From NCBI GenBank assembly GCA_041389725.1, contig JAWKRG010000004.1:1-64000 (forward strand): a DNA stretch of 64,000 nucleotides, in the 5' to 3' direction. The stretch is from Polyangiaceae bacterium. GTDB lineage: Bacteria; Myxococcota_A; Polyangia; Polyangiales; Polyangiaceae. Each line of letters starts with the position of its first letter. Position 1 is the stretch's first letter. The notes beneath the pieces were generated by a model, which saw only the letters and a list, made by a program, of their open reading frames with translations, did not search any database and was not told the DNA's origin. The position numbers were made by a program, and so were the translations under genes. Shown piece after piece: positions 35,727 to 44,394 of the stretch.

Positions 35727-37078
35727 AGAAGCGTCGAAGTGCCGACGCGGGGCCCTCCCTGCTGGACGCCGCGCGCGCCCGCGGTGCGCTCGGGGGACCG
35801 CGTCCGCCCTTGGCGGACCGCATGCGTCCGCGAGAGCTGGTCGAAGTCGTGGGCCAAGAGCACTTGCTGACGCCCAACTCCTGGCTGCGACGTGCCATCG
35901 AGCAAGACCGGGTGACATCGCTGATCCTGTGGGGCCCGCCCGGTTCGGGCAAGACCACTCTGGCAAGCGTGATTGCGGCGTCCACGCGGGCGGAGTTCGT
36001 GCCCTTCAACGCAGTGCTGTCCGGCATACCAGAGCTGCGAGGAATCCTTGCGGAAGCCAAGGAACGCTCCGCGTACCAAGGGAAGCGCACGATCGTCTTC
36101 GTCGACGAGATCCATCGTTTCAACAAGAGCCAACAGGACGCGTTCCTGCCGCACGTCGAACACGGCACCATCACACTGATCGGCGCCACCACCGAGAACC
36201 CGAGCTTCTCGGTCAACAACGCGCTCTTGTCGCGGTGTCGGGTGCTACGACTCGAGGCGCTCTCGGACGAGGGGCTCCAGCGCTTGATCGCGCGGGCCGC
36301 CAGCGACGAAACGCGCGGCGTGAGTCGACCAGGGCTCACCCTCGGCCCCGACGTCGTCGCCGCGATTGCGCGCGCCGCTCGCGGCGACGCGCGGCGCGCC
36401 CTGGGACTGCTCGAAACGGCGGTCGCGAATCTCCCAGAGGAGGCAGACCGCCTCGAGCTCGATCACCTGGAGCGCGTCGCCGAGAGTCCAGCGCTGCTCT
36501 ACGACAAGAGCGGCGAGGAGCACTACAACGTCGTCAGCGCGTTCATCAAGAGCATGCGCGGCAGTGATCCCGATGCCGCCATGTACTGGATGCTGCGCAT
36601 GCTGGAGGCAGGAGAAGACCCCCTGTTCGTCAGCCGCCGCATGTTGATTTTCGCCAGTGAAGACGTGGGCAATGCAGATCCTCGTGCCCTGGCGGTCGCC
36701 ATGGACGCGGACCGAGCCTTCCGCCGCCTGGGCATGCCCGAAGGGCTCTTCGCCCTCAGTCAAGCTTGCCTGTACTTGGCGAGCTGCCCCAAGTCCAACG
36801 CGGTCTTGCGCGCTATCGGGGCGACGCGCAAAGCAGTCGACGAACACGGAGCGCTACCGGTGCCGCTCAAGCTTCGCAATGCGGCAACTGCGCTGATGCG
36901 TCGTGACGGCTACGGCAAGGGCTACGTGTACCCTCATGACGAGCCCGACGGCGTGGCCGAGGGCGAGGTCTATCTGCCCGACGCCCTGGCCGGTGGGCGC
37001 TTCTACGAACCCTCACGCCAAGGCCTCGAGGCACAGATCGCAGAGCGTCTCGCGCGCCTGCGCCGCAAACCCGAGTAG
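35723..37078 (+). CDS. rarA: Replication-associated recombination protein RarA (MgsA)
   Basis: A 451-residue AAA+ ATPase that acts at stalled replication forks. The start is GTG 35723, overlapping the yggS stop. Walker A GPPGSGKTT, Walker B VFVDEIH, sensor-like GATTENPSFSVNNALLSRC, and the C-terminal family domain with HYNVVSAFIKSMRGSDPDAAMYWMLRML and YPHDEPDGVAEGEVYLPD are all present. It ends the five-gene operon. The unusual mixture of this repair gene with secretion-like and envelope genes is noted in the findings. Confidence 0.96.
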   Translation: MKKRRSADAGPSLLDAARARGALGGPRPPLADRMRPRELVEVVGQEHLLTPNSWLRRAIEQDRVTSLILWGPPGSGKTTLASVIAASTRAEFVPFNAVLSGIPELRGILAEAKERSAYQGKRTIVFVDEIHRFNKSQQDAFLPHVEHGTITLIGATTENPSFSVNNALLSRCRVLRLEALSDEGLQRLIARAASDETRGVSRPGLTLGPDVVAAIARAARGDARRALGLLETAVANLPEEADRLELDHLERVAESPALLYDKSGEEHYNVVSAFIKSMRGSDPDAAMYWMLRMLEAGEDPLFVSRRMLIFASEDVGNADPRALAVAMDADRAFRRLGMPEGLFALSQACLYLASCPKSNAVLRAIGATRKAVDEHGALPVPLKLRNAATALMRRDGYGKGYVYPHDEPDGVAEGEVYLPDALAGGRFYEPSRQGLEAQIAERLARLRRKPE

Positions 37079-38173
37079 TCAACACCCCGCGGCGGGGAAC
37101 TCGAGGGTGAAGGTCGTTCCCTCGCCCAACGTCGACCGCAAGCTGATGCTTCCTCCGGCAGCAGTGACGGCGTCGGAAACGGACGCCAGCCCGAGGCCTG
37201 TACCGCGACTGGCGTCTTTGGTGGTGAAGAACGGCTCGAACACGCGGCTCGACGTGGCTTCGTCCATGCCAACGCCGGTGTCGGTCACCAGCACGCGGTG
37301 ACGAGTCTCGCCGGGTTCCACGCGCAGCACCAGGCGCCCGCCCGAGGGCATTGCATCCCGAGCATTCAAGGCGAGGTTCAGCAGGATTTGCTCGAGCTGG
37401 ACCGGATCGATGAGCACGAACCCGCTTTCGTCGGGGGCGTGAACCTCGAGGCGGATCTCCGCAGAGAGCAGCGGTCGAACCTCGCCTGCAATGCGGCGCA
37501 CCTCGGTCGCCAGTGCCAGGGGCTTTGGTGGCCGTGGCACCTCGGTGCCAAAGGAAAATAGTCGCTTGATTAGATCGCGACCGTGCGCGACTCCTGCCTC
37601 AATTTCGTCCAGCGCGACGCCCGCAAGCTGGCTATCCCGCCGCACGACTACCACGCCCATGGCGATCACCGAGAGCAGGTTGTTGAAGTCGTGGGCGATG
37701 CTGCTCGCCAGGCGCGCCACGGACTCGACGCGTGCAGCTTGGTTCAATCGGTGTCGCAGCGCGTGCTTCTCGGTGACGTCAGTGCCATATACGACCACGC
37801 CATCGACGTCGGTGTCGTGCGTCAAGGTCCGCGCCAGCACTTCCAGGGTGAGGAAGTGACCGTCCTTGTGCCGGAAGCGTACATGCCCGGTCCACTGTGT
37901 ATCGGTGCGGCGAACCAAGCGCTCGAAGACGCCGCGCACTTCTTCCTCGTCTTCGGGGTGAACCAGCTCGAAGACGTTTCTCCCTACCAGCTCCCCACGC
38001 GCGTATCCGAGGGGTTGGTGGCGACCCTGGAACTCCACGCGCAAGCGGCCGGTCTCGTCGAGCACGTCGACCATGTCGCTCGAACCCTCGAGCAGACCGC
38101 GCAAGAGTTTGACCTCGCGACGTAGTCGCTCGACGTCCACTGGCTCGCTCCCCTCCTCGCGCAATAGCATCAC
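37079..38173 (-). CDS. PAS-domain sensor histidine kinase (NtrB/soluble type)
   Basis: A 364-residue cytoplasmic sensor kinase with no membrane segment. A single PAS domain covers ~25-150 (EGSSDMVDVLDETGRLRVE, FELVHPEDEEEVRGVF, HFLTLEVLARTLTHD). The H-box is SIAHDFNNLLSVIAMGV with the phospho-His, followed by an N-box LNLALNARDAMPSGG and ATP-lid motifs TDTGVGMDE, FEPFFTTKDASRGTGLGLA. The catalytic residues are complete. The start is GTG 38173 or ATG 38170. No response regulator is beside it, so the partner is elsewhere; it sits downstream of hpt. Confidence 0.92.
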   Translation of the reverse strand: MMLLREEGSEPVDVERLRREVKLLRGLLEGSSDMVDVLDETGRLRVEFQGRHQPLGYARGELVGRNVFELVHPEDEEEVRGVFERLVRRTDTQWTGHVRFRHKDGHFLTLEVLARTLTHDTDVDGVVVYGTDVTEKHALRHRLNQAARVESVARLASSIAHDFNNLLSVIAMGVVVVRRDSQLAGVALDEIEAGVAHGRDLIKRLFSFGTEVPRPPKPLALATEVRRIAGEVRPLLSAEIRLEVHAPDESGFVLIDPVQLEQILLNLALNARDAMPSGGRLVLRVEPGETRHRVLVTDTGVGMDEATSSRVFEPFFTTKDASRGTGLGLASVSDAVTAAGGSISLRSTLGEGTTFTLEFPAAGC

Positions 38174-38200
38174 GCTTGGGCCATTGTAGCGTCCTGGACC

Positions 38201-38737
38201 TCAGTCCGCACTCTTTACCACGCCTATTTCGCCGATATTCCTGTACTTCTGAGCCCAGTCCAGCCCATAGCCCACGACGAACACGTCGTCGATGGTGAAG
38301 CCCAGGTAGTCGATGGGAACCTGCTTCTTCATGCGGGCCGGCTTGTGCAACAGTGCACAGACTCGCACGCTCGCGGGCTGCCGATTCTTGAGCGACGACA
38401 GGATGTAGTCGAGGGTCAACCCGGTATCCACGATGTCTTCGACGACCAACACGTGTTGCCCCTCGATGGGACGCGTCAGGTCCAAGGTGATCTGGACGAC
38501 ACCGCTCGACTTGGTGTCGTCGCCGTAGCTCTGCACACCGAGGAATTCGATGGTCACCGGCAAGTCGATCGCGCGCGCCAAGTCCGCAGCGAATACGTAG
38601 CTGCCCTTGAGCACGCACAGCAGCACTACGTCCTTGCCCGCGTAGTCCGCGGCAATCTGCTTGCCCAACTCTGCGATGCGCTCCTGAATCTGCGCAGCCG
38701 TGTAGAGGGTTTCGATGCTCTCGCTGTACCAGGCCAT
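38201..38737 (-). CDS. hpt: Hypoxanthine (guanine) phosphoribosyltransferase
   Basis: A 178-residue purine salvage enzyme that converts hypoxanthine or guanine plus PRPP into IMP/GMP. The PRPP-binding motif VLVVEDIVDTGLTLDYI is intact, with an N-terminal VVLLCVLKGSYVFAADLARAI and a conserved FTIDDVFVVGYGLDWAQKYRNI. Length and order match bacterial Hpt. ATG 38737 lies 9 bases after the comEC stop, so the two are probably co-transcribed, followed by the histidine kinase. Confidence 0.96.
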   Translation of the reverse strand: MAWYSESIETLYTAAQIQERIAELGKQIAADYAGKDVVLLCVLKGSYVFAADLARAIDLPVTIEFLGVQSYGDDTKSSGVVQITLDLTRPIEGQHVLVVEDIVDTGLTLDYILSSLKNRQPASVRVCALLHKPARMKKQVPIDYLGFTIDDVFVVGYGLDWAQKYRNIGEIGVVKSAD

Positions 38738-38746
38738 GACGAGCTG

Positions 38747-41128
38747 CTACGGGGGCAGGCGCGCGCCGTCAATGGGTAGCCAGCCGCGACGCAGAAGGTA
38801 GGCTGCAATGCCGACTTGCTCGCCGTCGCTGCTCCACACCACGGACCCGAGGTCGTCAGTGCGCAGCACTGCGACTCCGTGCGCCGAGAGCGCGCGCATC
38901 GCCTCCCAGTGAGGATGGCCGAAGCGATTGCGCACGCCACAAGAGATGCTCCCCACACTGGGGCGGACCGCCTCCAAGAACGCGGCGGAGCTCGAAGTGC
39001 GGCTGCCGTGATGTCCGACCTTGAGGAAGTCCGCTCGAAGCTCGGACTCGGCACGCAGCAGCTCGCGTTCCTGCTCTGCCTCGGCGTCTCCAGGTAGCAG
39101 CGCGGCGCGACGGCCGAAAGCGACGTGGAGCACGACGGAGTTGTCGTTGGCATGCCGCCCCGGCGTGAAGGTTGGACAAGGCCCGAGCACCGTCACCGCG
39201 GCTCCCGAGCGTTCGTGCCGCCCGCATAGTTCTCGCGCCTCGCGCACACGAATGCCGCGCGCTCGCGCCAGCTTCAGCAGCTCTGCATACACGGGGCCCG
39301 CTCCCTCGTTGCGACCTTGTCCCGTGTCCCACAGTTCTCCCACGCTCACGACCTCCAGCACCGACCGCAGGCCTCCGAAGTGATCGGGGTGAGGGTGACT
39401 CAACACCACGACGTCCAGGTGCGTGCGTCGCCGCGCACGAAGCTGCGGCAGGATCACGCTCTTCCCCGGATCCACCGTGGTTCCCATGAACCCGCCGCCG
39501 TCCACGAGCCAAAGCTCTCCGCCAGGAAGGTCCAGTAGCGTCGCATCGCCTTGACCCACGTCGAGGGCGGTCACGCGAAGCTCTTTGGGCACGCCAGCGC
39601 GGCGCGCCACTCCCTCGCTAGCCAGTAGCAGGGCCAGCGCCACTCCCAGCTGCCACCGTCGCGCCCGCAAAAGCCACAGCGTGAAGACCACGACGCAGAG
39701 CCCCAGCTGAAACGGCAAGGGCAGTGGCACCGGCACTGCGGCCCAGGTCGCAGCGGCACTCCAGCGCGCCACCTTCGACACCACTACCAGCGCGCCGGAT
39801 GCGGTCAGCGCCACGCCGCGCTCGAGACTCGGTACGACGCCAATCAGCGGGTGAACCAGACACAGCGGCAGCGAGACCAGTTCACCAAAGGGCGCGGCGA
39901 TCACGTTGGCCGCGATTCCTGCGAGCGTCAGCTCCGCCGACATCAGCGCCAGCAACGGTGCGCAGGGGATCATGGATGCGAGCGTCGCGGCAACGGCGGT
40001 CAGTAGCCACTTCAGGGCCCGAGAGGGCACCCGCGCGAGCCAGCCACCGGCGCGTGATGACAGCACCAAGAGGCCCGTGGTCGCAGCCAGGCTGAGCATG
40101 AACGAAAGGTCGTAGGCCGCGAGTGGATCGACGCACAAACCCACCACGATGGACCACGCTACGGCGCGCAGGGTGGCCGGGCCACGGCCAAGCACTCGCG
40201 CCGCGTAGGCGGCGGACAGCATCCACGCAGCGCGCCAAGCGGATCCACTGCCCCCGGCGAAGTCTGCGTACGCAAGCGCCAACACCATGCCCGCGCCTGC
40301 CGTGATCCGTCCAACGTCCCTTTGGGCAGCCAAGCGCGGAATGCGCACCAGCAGCCAACGCAGCGCTAGCACCAGGGACACGACGGCAAAGACCAAGTGC
40401 GTGCCACTCACCGCCAGCAAGTGCGACAGTCCGCTCTTCTGAAACGCGGCAGCCTCTTCGTCGTCCAGATCGTTTTCACCCAGCACGAGAGCGCGCGCCA
40501 AACCCTGCGCTTGAGGCGTGAACGTGTTCAGAATGCGACGACGCGCGTGGGCGCGGGCCGCGTCGACCCACCCGCTCACGGTGACCTTGCGCCCTGTCAG
40601 CTCGACGGCATGAGCCCCGCCGCTGAGCAGCACGCCGCGCGCTGCAGCGCGGGGAGTTGGATCCGGCGCGCCGAGATTGCGAAACAGGCGCACGGGCGCC
40701 AGATCCGCAATCGCCTCCAGCTCGTCACCACGACGAAGGCCAGGCGAGCCACCGTAGATCGCGACGCGCGTTCTCGGGGGAAGCGCTCTGCCTTCGCAAT
40801 CCCCGCTCGAGACGTCGCCGACGATCCGCGTGCGGTCACCACGCAAGGTGGGCGATTCCACGACGCGCAGGGACATTGCACACCGCCTCGGCCCCGCTAG
40901 GAGCTGGCGCAAGGCAGCGTGATCGCGCTCGAAATCGGCCAAGGCCAGACGAGCGCGGAGGGCGGAAAGGGCGAGCACGACGATGGCCGCCCCCAGCACG
41001 ACTCGGCGCGCCCTCCGCCACAGCAAGGCAAACACCGCCAGGCCCGTCACGCCCGTCACCAGGGGCGACGTGGCGGCCAGGGATCCACCTGCGGCGGCCA
41101 GCGCGAGAACGAGCACGGAATCGAGCAC
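38747..41128 (-). CDS. comEC: ComEC/Rec2-type DNA-uptake channel protein
   Basis: A ~793-residue integral membrane protein for DNA transport across the inner membrane. An N-terminal hydrophobic region is followed by a soluble OB-like domain. The competence domain with many membrane helices follows (SHLLAVSGTHLVFAVVSLVLAL, YDLSFMLSLAATTGLLVL), then a C-terminal metallo-beta-lactamase-like domain (VLSHPHPDHFGGL, VGHHGSRTS). The frame is open to 41224, but a transcription terminator lies inside that extension (41169-41216), so GTG 41128 is chosen. No other com genes are nearby. It heads the comEC-hpt-kinase group. Confidence 0.93.
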   Translation of the reverse strand: MLDSVLVLALAAAGGSLAATSPLVTGVTGLAVFALLWRRARRVVLGAAIVVLALSALRARLALADFERDHAALRQLLAGPRRCAMSLRVVESPTLRGDRTRIVGDVSSGDCEGRALPPRTRVAIYGGSPGLRRGDELEAIADLAPVRLFRNLGAPDPTPRAAARGVLLSGGAHAVELTGRKVTVSGWVDAARAHARRRILNTFTPQAQGLARALVLGENDLDDEEAAAFQKSGLSHLLAVSGTHLVFAVVSLVLALRWLLVRIPRLAAQRDVGRITAGAGMVLALAYADFAGGSGSAWRAAWMLSAAYAARVLGRGPATLRAVAWSIVVGLCVDPLAAYDLSFMLSLAATTGLLVLSSRAGGWLARVPSRALKWLLTAVAATLASMIPCAPLLALMSAELTLAGIAANVIAAPFGELVSLPLCLVHPLIGVVPSLERGVALTASGALVVVSKVARWSAAATWAAVPVPLPLPFQLGLCVVVFTLWLLRARRWQLGVALALLLASEGVARRAGVPKELRVTALDVGQGDATLLDLPGGELWLVDGGGFMGTTVDPGKSVILPQLRARRRTHLDVVVLSHPHPDHFGGLRSVLEVVSVGELWDTGQGRNEGAGPVYAELLKLARARGIRVREARELCGRHERSGAAVTVLGPCPTFTPGRHANDNSVVLHVAFGRRAALLPGDAEAEQERELLRAESELRADFLKVGHHGSRTSSSAAFLEAVRPSVGSISCGVRNRFGHPHWEAMRALSAHGVAVLRTDDLGSVVWSSDGEQVGIAAYLLRRGWLPIDGARLPP

Positions 41129-41168
41129 GCGCCAATGCAGAGCAAGCCGCGGGCCAGCGCTTTCCGCG

Positions 41169-41216
41169 CGATAAATACAAGTGTGCCGCTGGCGAAGCCA
41201 ATTCCGCCAGCGGCAC
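41169..41216 (-). terminator. Rho-independent-type terminator downstream of the minus-strand lipoprotein
   Basis: A 12-bp perfect inverted repeat (GTGCCGCTGGCG at 41183-41194, CGCCAGCGGCAC at 41205-41216, 10-base loop) is followed on the minus strand by the T-rich stretch ACTTGTATTTATC. It lies 32 bases after the lipoprotein stop at 41248. A second, perfect 16-bp palindrome (CACCTCCTAGGAGGTG, 41223-41238) sits between. Confidence 0.75.
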
Positions 41217-41247
41217 CTTGCCACCTCCTAGGAGGTGCTGGACCGAC

Positions 41248-41721
41248 TCAACCGAACTGCGCGCAGATCGAATTGCAGTCCAGGGGTTGCCCGAGCTGCA
41301 CGAAGCAGCTGCACGACTCCATGCATTCCGAGAAGGAACTCGGGTTCTGAGTGCACTGAGCGCACTGGTCCGCTGGCGTGCAGCCGGTCGGGGGCGAACC
41401 ACCGCCGCCGACGGCTCCGACACCGGCACCACCACCAACAGCGCCAGCGCCAGCGCTGGCGCCGATGCCGCCGGTCTCACCGGTACCACCTTCATTGCCG
41501 GTGTTGCCCGAGCCACCGACCGCGCCGGTGCCACCACCGCCACCGTTGGGGCCACCCGACCCGGTCTTGCCTGGCGAGTTGATGCTGCCAGGCGGAGTGT
41601 TCGGGCTTGCCGGCGGTGCAACCGCCGGCTCGACGCCCGAGGTACTGAAGTTGCCTTCACCCGCGCTGCTGCAGGCAAGAAGCAAAGCACCCGAGAGAAT
41701 TGCTAGTTTCGTATTGATCAT
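41248..41721 (-). CDS. Hypothetical lipoprotein with Gly/Ser linker and Cys-rich end
   Basis: A 157-residue predicted lipoprotein. ATG 41721 gives the signal MINTKLAILSGALLLAC with lipobox. About 90 residues of Pro/Gly/Ala/Ser linker follow, then a compact end of seven to eight Cys (GCTPADQCAQCTQNP, SECMESCSCFVQLGQPLDCNSICAQFG). It has the same plan as other lipoproteins in the window: linker then small Cys-rich module. The family is unknown. The terminator just downstream shows its transcript ends before comEC. Confidence 0.75.
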   Translation of the reverse strand: MINTKLAILSGALLLACSSAGEGNFSTSGVEPAVAPPASPNTPPGSINSPGKTGSGGPNGGGGGTGAVGGSGNTGNEGGTGETGGIGASAGAGAVGGGAGVGAVGGGGSPPTGCTPADQCAQCTQNPSSFSECMESCSCFVQLGQPLDCNSICAQFG

Positions 41722-41791
41722 CTTCGCACCCACGAGGTGTAAAGGGTAGCTACCGTCGAAGAGCGCGCCAGCAGAAAAGCTAGCTCGCGCC

Positions 41792-42589
41792 TCAGAAGTA
41801 GTACATCGCAGCGATGCTGCTGGTGAAGATGTCCCAGGGTTGGCCGTTGATGGTCGTGCCAATGGCCGTCTCGCTGCGCTTGCCCTCGGTCTCCTGACCG
41901 TTGTTCGGCTTGTTGGTGACCGTCGCCGTGGCGGTCTGGAAGTACAAGCCCACGCCGCCTTGCAGCGCTAGCTCGGGAATGCCCATGAACCCGAAGTGCA
42001 CCTCGGCTCCCGCGCGAGCGCCCAGGTTGACACCGAAGCCCTGGAAGGTGATCTCACCCTGGTTGGGGATGGTCTGGGTGGCAGTCGAGAACCCGATGTT
42101 TGCCTCGGGCACGATCTGAAAGCTGTAGTGCTTGCTCGACGAGAGTGCGAGAGGCACGCCCGCATGAACGATGAGACCCAGGAAAGACGGGTCGTCGACG
42201 GTAACGGTCGTCGCGCCATTCTGAGTCGTCGAACTGCCACTGGTGTTCAACAATCCCAGACCAACGTCCAAACCCAACATCTGGTCGATCCAGTAACGAA
42301 GGCCGACGACCGGAGCGCTTACGTAGTCCACGTCAACGCCGTTGAGCGGGTCGCCATTCGCAAATGGAACGCGTCGCTCACCCATGTAGCCGAAGCCAAC
42401 GCGCCCGATCATCGCGTCGTGATCCGAATCGCCCGCTGCGGCGCCTGCACGCGCACCCGGGGCTGCGCCCGGCAATCCCATGCCGACTTCACCTTCGGCA
42501 CTCGCCTCTTGTGCATAGCTGTTTCCGCTGATCGCGAGTCCAGCAAGCAAGGCCGTCGCTGCAACACCAACTTTGTACATCCGCTTCAT
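41792..42589 (-). CDS. Outer-membrane beta-barrel protein
   Basis: A 265-residue secreted barrel protein. ATG 42589 is preceded by a strong ribosome site (GGAGGAAGCTC), and a signal peptide of about 26 residues ends at SYA-QEA. The rest is regularly alternating hydrophobic/polar strands with aromatic ends (VGFGYMGERRVPFANG, APVVGLRYWIDQMLGLDVG, HYSFQIVPEANIGFSTA, GAEVHFGFMGIPELALQGGVGLYF) and closes with a terminal Phe (AAMYYF), a typical signal for BAM-mediated insertion. The cargo or role is unknown. Confidence 0.85.
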   Translation of the reverse strand: MKRMYKVGVAATALLAGLAISGNSYAQEASAEGEVGMGLPGAAPGARAGAAAGDSDHDAMIGRVGFGYMGERRVPFANGDPLNGVDVDYVSAPVVGLRYWIDQMLGLDVGLGLLNTSGSSTTQNGATTVTVDDPSFLGLIVHAGVPLALSSSKHYSFQIVPEANIGFSTATQTIPNQGEITFQGFGVNLGARAGAEVHFGFMGIPELALQGGVGLYFQTATATVTNKPNNGQETEGKRSETAIGTTINGQPWDIFTSSIAAMYYF

Positions 42590-42755
42590 GAGCTTCCTCC
42601 GAGTGCGCCGTTTGTTCGGCGATAAGTCGTCGTGCCCCTTCGGGCGCGCGTAGGGTTGCCCAAGTGCCTCGACAGCGTCAACCTTTCGAGGCTTTTTGAC
42701 GGCTCCCTTTGATACGGCGCGATCTACGCCCTTTCGACTAGGATCTTCCTCGCCG

Positions 42756-43625
42756 ATGCTCGTCTCGCGCCGCGCGTTGTTGCCGATTCCGCTGCTGCTG
42801 TTCGCCGGCTGCAAGGCGGACGCGCAAAGGCAGCCCAAGACCGGGGACTTTCGCAGGGTTATTTCTCTTTCCCCGGGCACGACGGAAGCGGTCTTCGCCC
42901 TCGAGGCCGGGGCCCGGCTCGTGGGCCGATCTCGGTATTGCGATTACCCGCCCGGAGCGAAATCCCTGCCCTCGGTGGGAGGATTCGTCGACCCCAGCCT
43001 GGAGGCGATCCTGGGCCTGTCCCCGGATCTGGTGGTGGGCGTGCAGGGTCCCGGCGGTTCCAAGATCGCGGAGCAGCTCTCCGCTCGCGGTATCGCCAGC
43101 TATTTTCCTGAGACCGACACGCTGGCGCAGATCGACGGCATGCTACGCGGTCTAGGCGAACGCTTGCAGGCGAGTGATGCGGCGTCGCGAGTCACCCGAC
43201 GCATCGATGCGCAACGAGCGTCCGTCGCGAAGGCGATCCGAGGACGCTCTCTGCCGCGCGCCGTGCTGCTCTTCGGCTTGCGCCCCATCGTCGTGGCGGG
43301 AAAGGGCGGCTTCGCCGACGAGATCTTGCGCCTTTCGGGCGCGCGCAATGTGGTGAGCGGACCGCGCTATCCGACGATCGGCATCGAACAACTCCTCGCG
43401 CTCGATCCCGACGTCTTGATCGATGCAACCGGCGCCTCCGGGCACGAGGGCGAAACCGTGAACGCCACCACGCCCGGGTTTCGCGAGCTGCGAGCCGTCA
43501 AGAACCAGCGCTTGATTTCACTGCACGACGATCGCGTGCTGCGCCCAGGTCCGCGCATCGGTGAAGGCCTGGTCGTCTTGGCGCACGCGCTGCACCCCGG
43601 CATTCAGCTCGAGGCGGTGCCGTGA
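42756..43625 (+). CDS. BtuF/FecB-like periplasmic binding lipoprotein
   Basis: A 289-residue class III periplasmic binding protein with lipobox FAGC. Family signs are FRRVISLSPGTTEAVFALEAGARLVGRSRYCDYPP, the VGGFVDPSLEAILGLSPDLVVG block, a long backbone helix in the middle (LERLQASDAASRVTRRIDAQ) and a C-terminal lobe with SGARNVVSGPRYPTIGIEQLLALDPDVLIDA. These proteins bind cobalamin or iron-siderophore and feed an ABC transporter; no permease or ATPase genes are adjacent. The stop overlaps the first copy of a duplicated start region (next feature). Confidence 0.88.
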   Translation: MLVSRRALLPIPLLLFAGCKADAQRQPKTGDFRRVISLSPGTTEAVFALEAGARLVGRSRYCDYPPGAKSLPSVGGFVDPSLEAILGLSPDLVVGVQGPGGSKIAEQLSARGIASYFPETDTLAQIDGMLRGLGERLQASDAASRVTRRIDAQRASVAKAIRGRSLPRAVLLFGLRPIVVAGKGGFADEILRLSGARNVVSGPRYPTIGIEQLLALDPDVLIDATGASGHEGETVNATTPGFRELRAVKNQRLISLHDDRVLRPGPRIGEGLVVLAHALHPGIQLEAVP

Positions 43626-43687
43626 AGCGCCGCGTGGATCAACTGCTCGAGGCCGCGTCGTGAAGCGTCGCGTGGATCAACTGCTCG
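43622..43687 (+). repeat. Direct duplication of the tlyA gene start
   Basis: A 28-bp segment at 43622-43649 recurs at 43660-43687 with one mismatch, 38 bases apart. The second copy is the real start of tlyA. The first copy overlaps the upstream stop (GTGA) and opens a 13-codon frame that ends with a TGA overlapping the second GTG. This makes a miniature coupled frame between the two genes. Confidence 0.85.
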
Positions 43688-44394
43688 TCGACCGTGGCCT
43701 CGCCGAATCACGCACGCGCGCCCAAGCACTGATCTTGGCGGGCAAGGTCTTCAGCGGCGAGCGCAAGCTGGACAAGGCAGGCATGGCCATCGCCGAGGAC
43801 ACGCCCTTGGAGATCCGCGGTCTGGATCCCTACGTGAGCCGCGGCGGGCACAAGCTGGCGGGCGCCTTGGACGACCTCGACGTGGCGGTGACGGGCGCAG
43901 TGTGCGTGGACATCGGCGCGTCCACTGGCGGGTTCACGGACTGCGCCCTGCAGCGTGGCGCGGCGCGCGTGTACGCCGTCGACGTTGGCCACGGACAACT
44001 CGCTGCCAAGCTCGTGCAAGACGCTCGCGTCGTCGTCCGCGACGGGGAGAACGCGCGACACCTGAGCGCCGAGAGCTTTCCCGAATCCATCGACGTCGTG
44101 CTGGTGGACGCGTCCTTCATCGGCCTGGGCAAGCTGCTGCCCGCCATCGCCGCCATTCTCGCGCCGGGCTCGCGCCTGCTCGCTTTGATCAAGCCGCAGT
44201 TCGAAGTGGGTCGCGAAGAAGCCACGCGCCATCGCGGTGTGATCCGCGATCCGGAACTGCGCGCGCGCGCCATCGCGGACGCCCTGGCCGCCGTGAAAGA
44301 CCATGGCTTCGAGGTGCTTGGCGACGCGCCCTGCCGCGTTCCGGGTCCCAAGGGCAACGTCGAGCACTTCGTGTACGCGCGTCGCACGCCTTGA
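43660..44394 (+). CDS. tlyA: TlyA-type rRNA 2'-O-methyltransferase
   Basis: A 244-residue S4-domain plus FtsJ-like methyltransferase. The S4 RNA-binding part is VKRRVDQLLVDRGLAESRTRAQALILAGKVF, with YVSRGGHKLAGAL bridging. The SAM-binding motif is VDIGASTGGFTDCAL, and the catalytic region has VLVDASFIGLGKLLPAI and LIKPQFEVG. Members 2'-O-methylate rRNA (and are known as haemolysin A homologues). The start is GTG 43660; an upstream duplicate of this sequence is out of frame. The stop abuts the stop of the gene on the opposite strand. Confidence 0.93.
   Translation: MKRRVDQLLVDRGLAESRTRAQALILAGKVFSGERKLDKAGMAIAEDTPLEIRGLDPYVSRGGHKLAGALDDLDVAVTGAVCVDIGASTGGFTDCALQRGAARVYAVDVGHGQLAAKLVQDARVVVRDGENARHLSAESFPESIDVVLVDASFIGLGKLLPAIAAILAPGSRLLALIKPQFEVGREEATRHRGVIRDPELRARAIADALAAVKDHGFEVLGDAPCRVPGPKGNVEHFVYARRTP

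Noticed and set aside
41129..41224. Longer comEC start at GTG 41224
   Set aside because: A terminator hairpin with T-tail lies within it and the residues are not ComEC-like.
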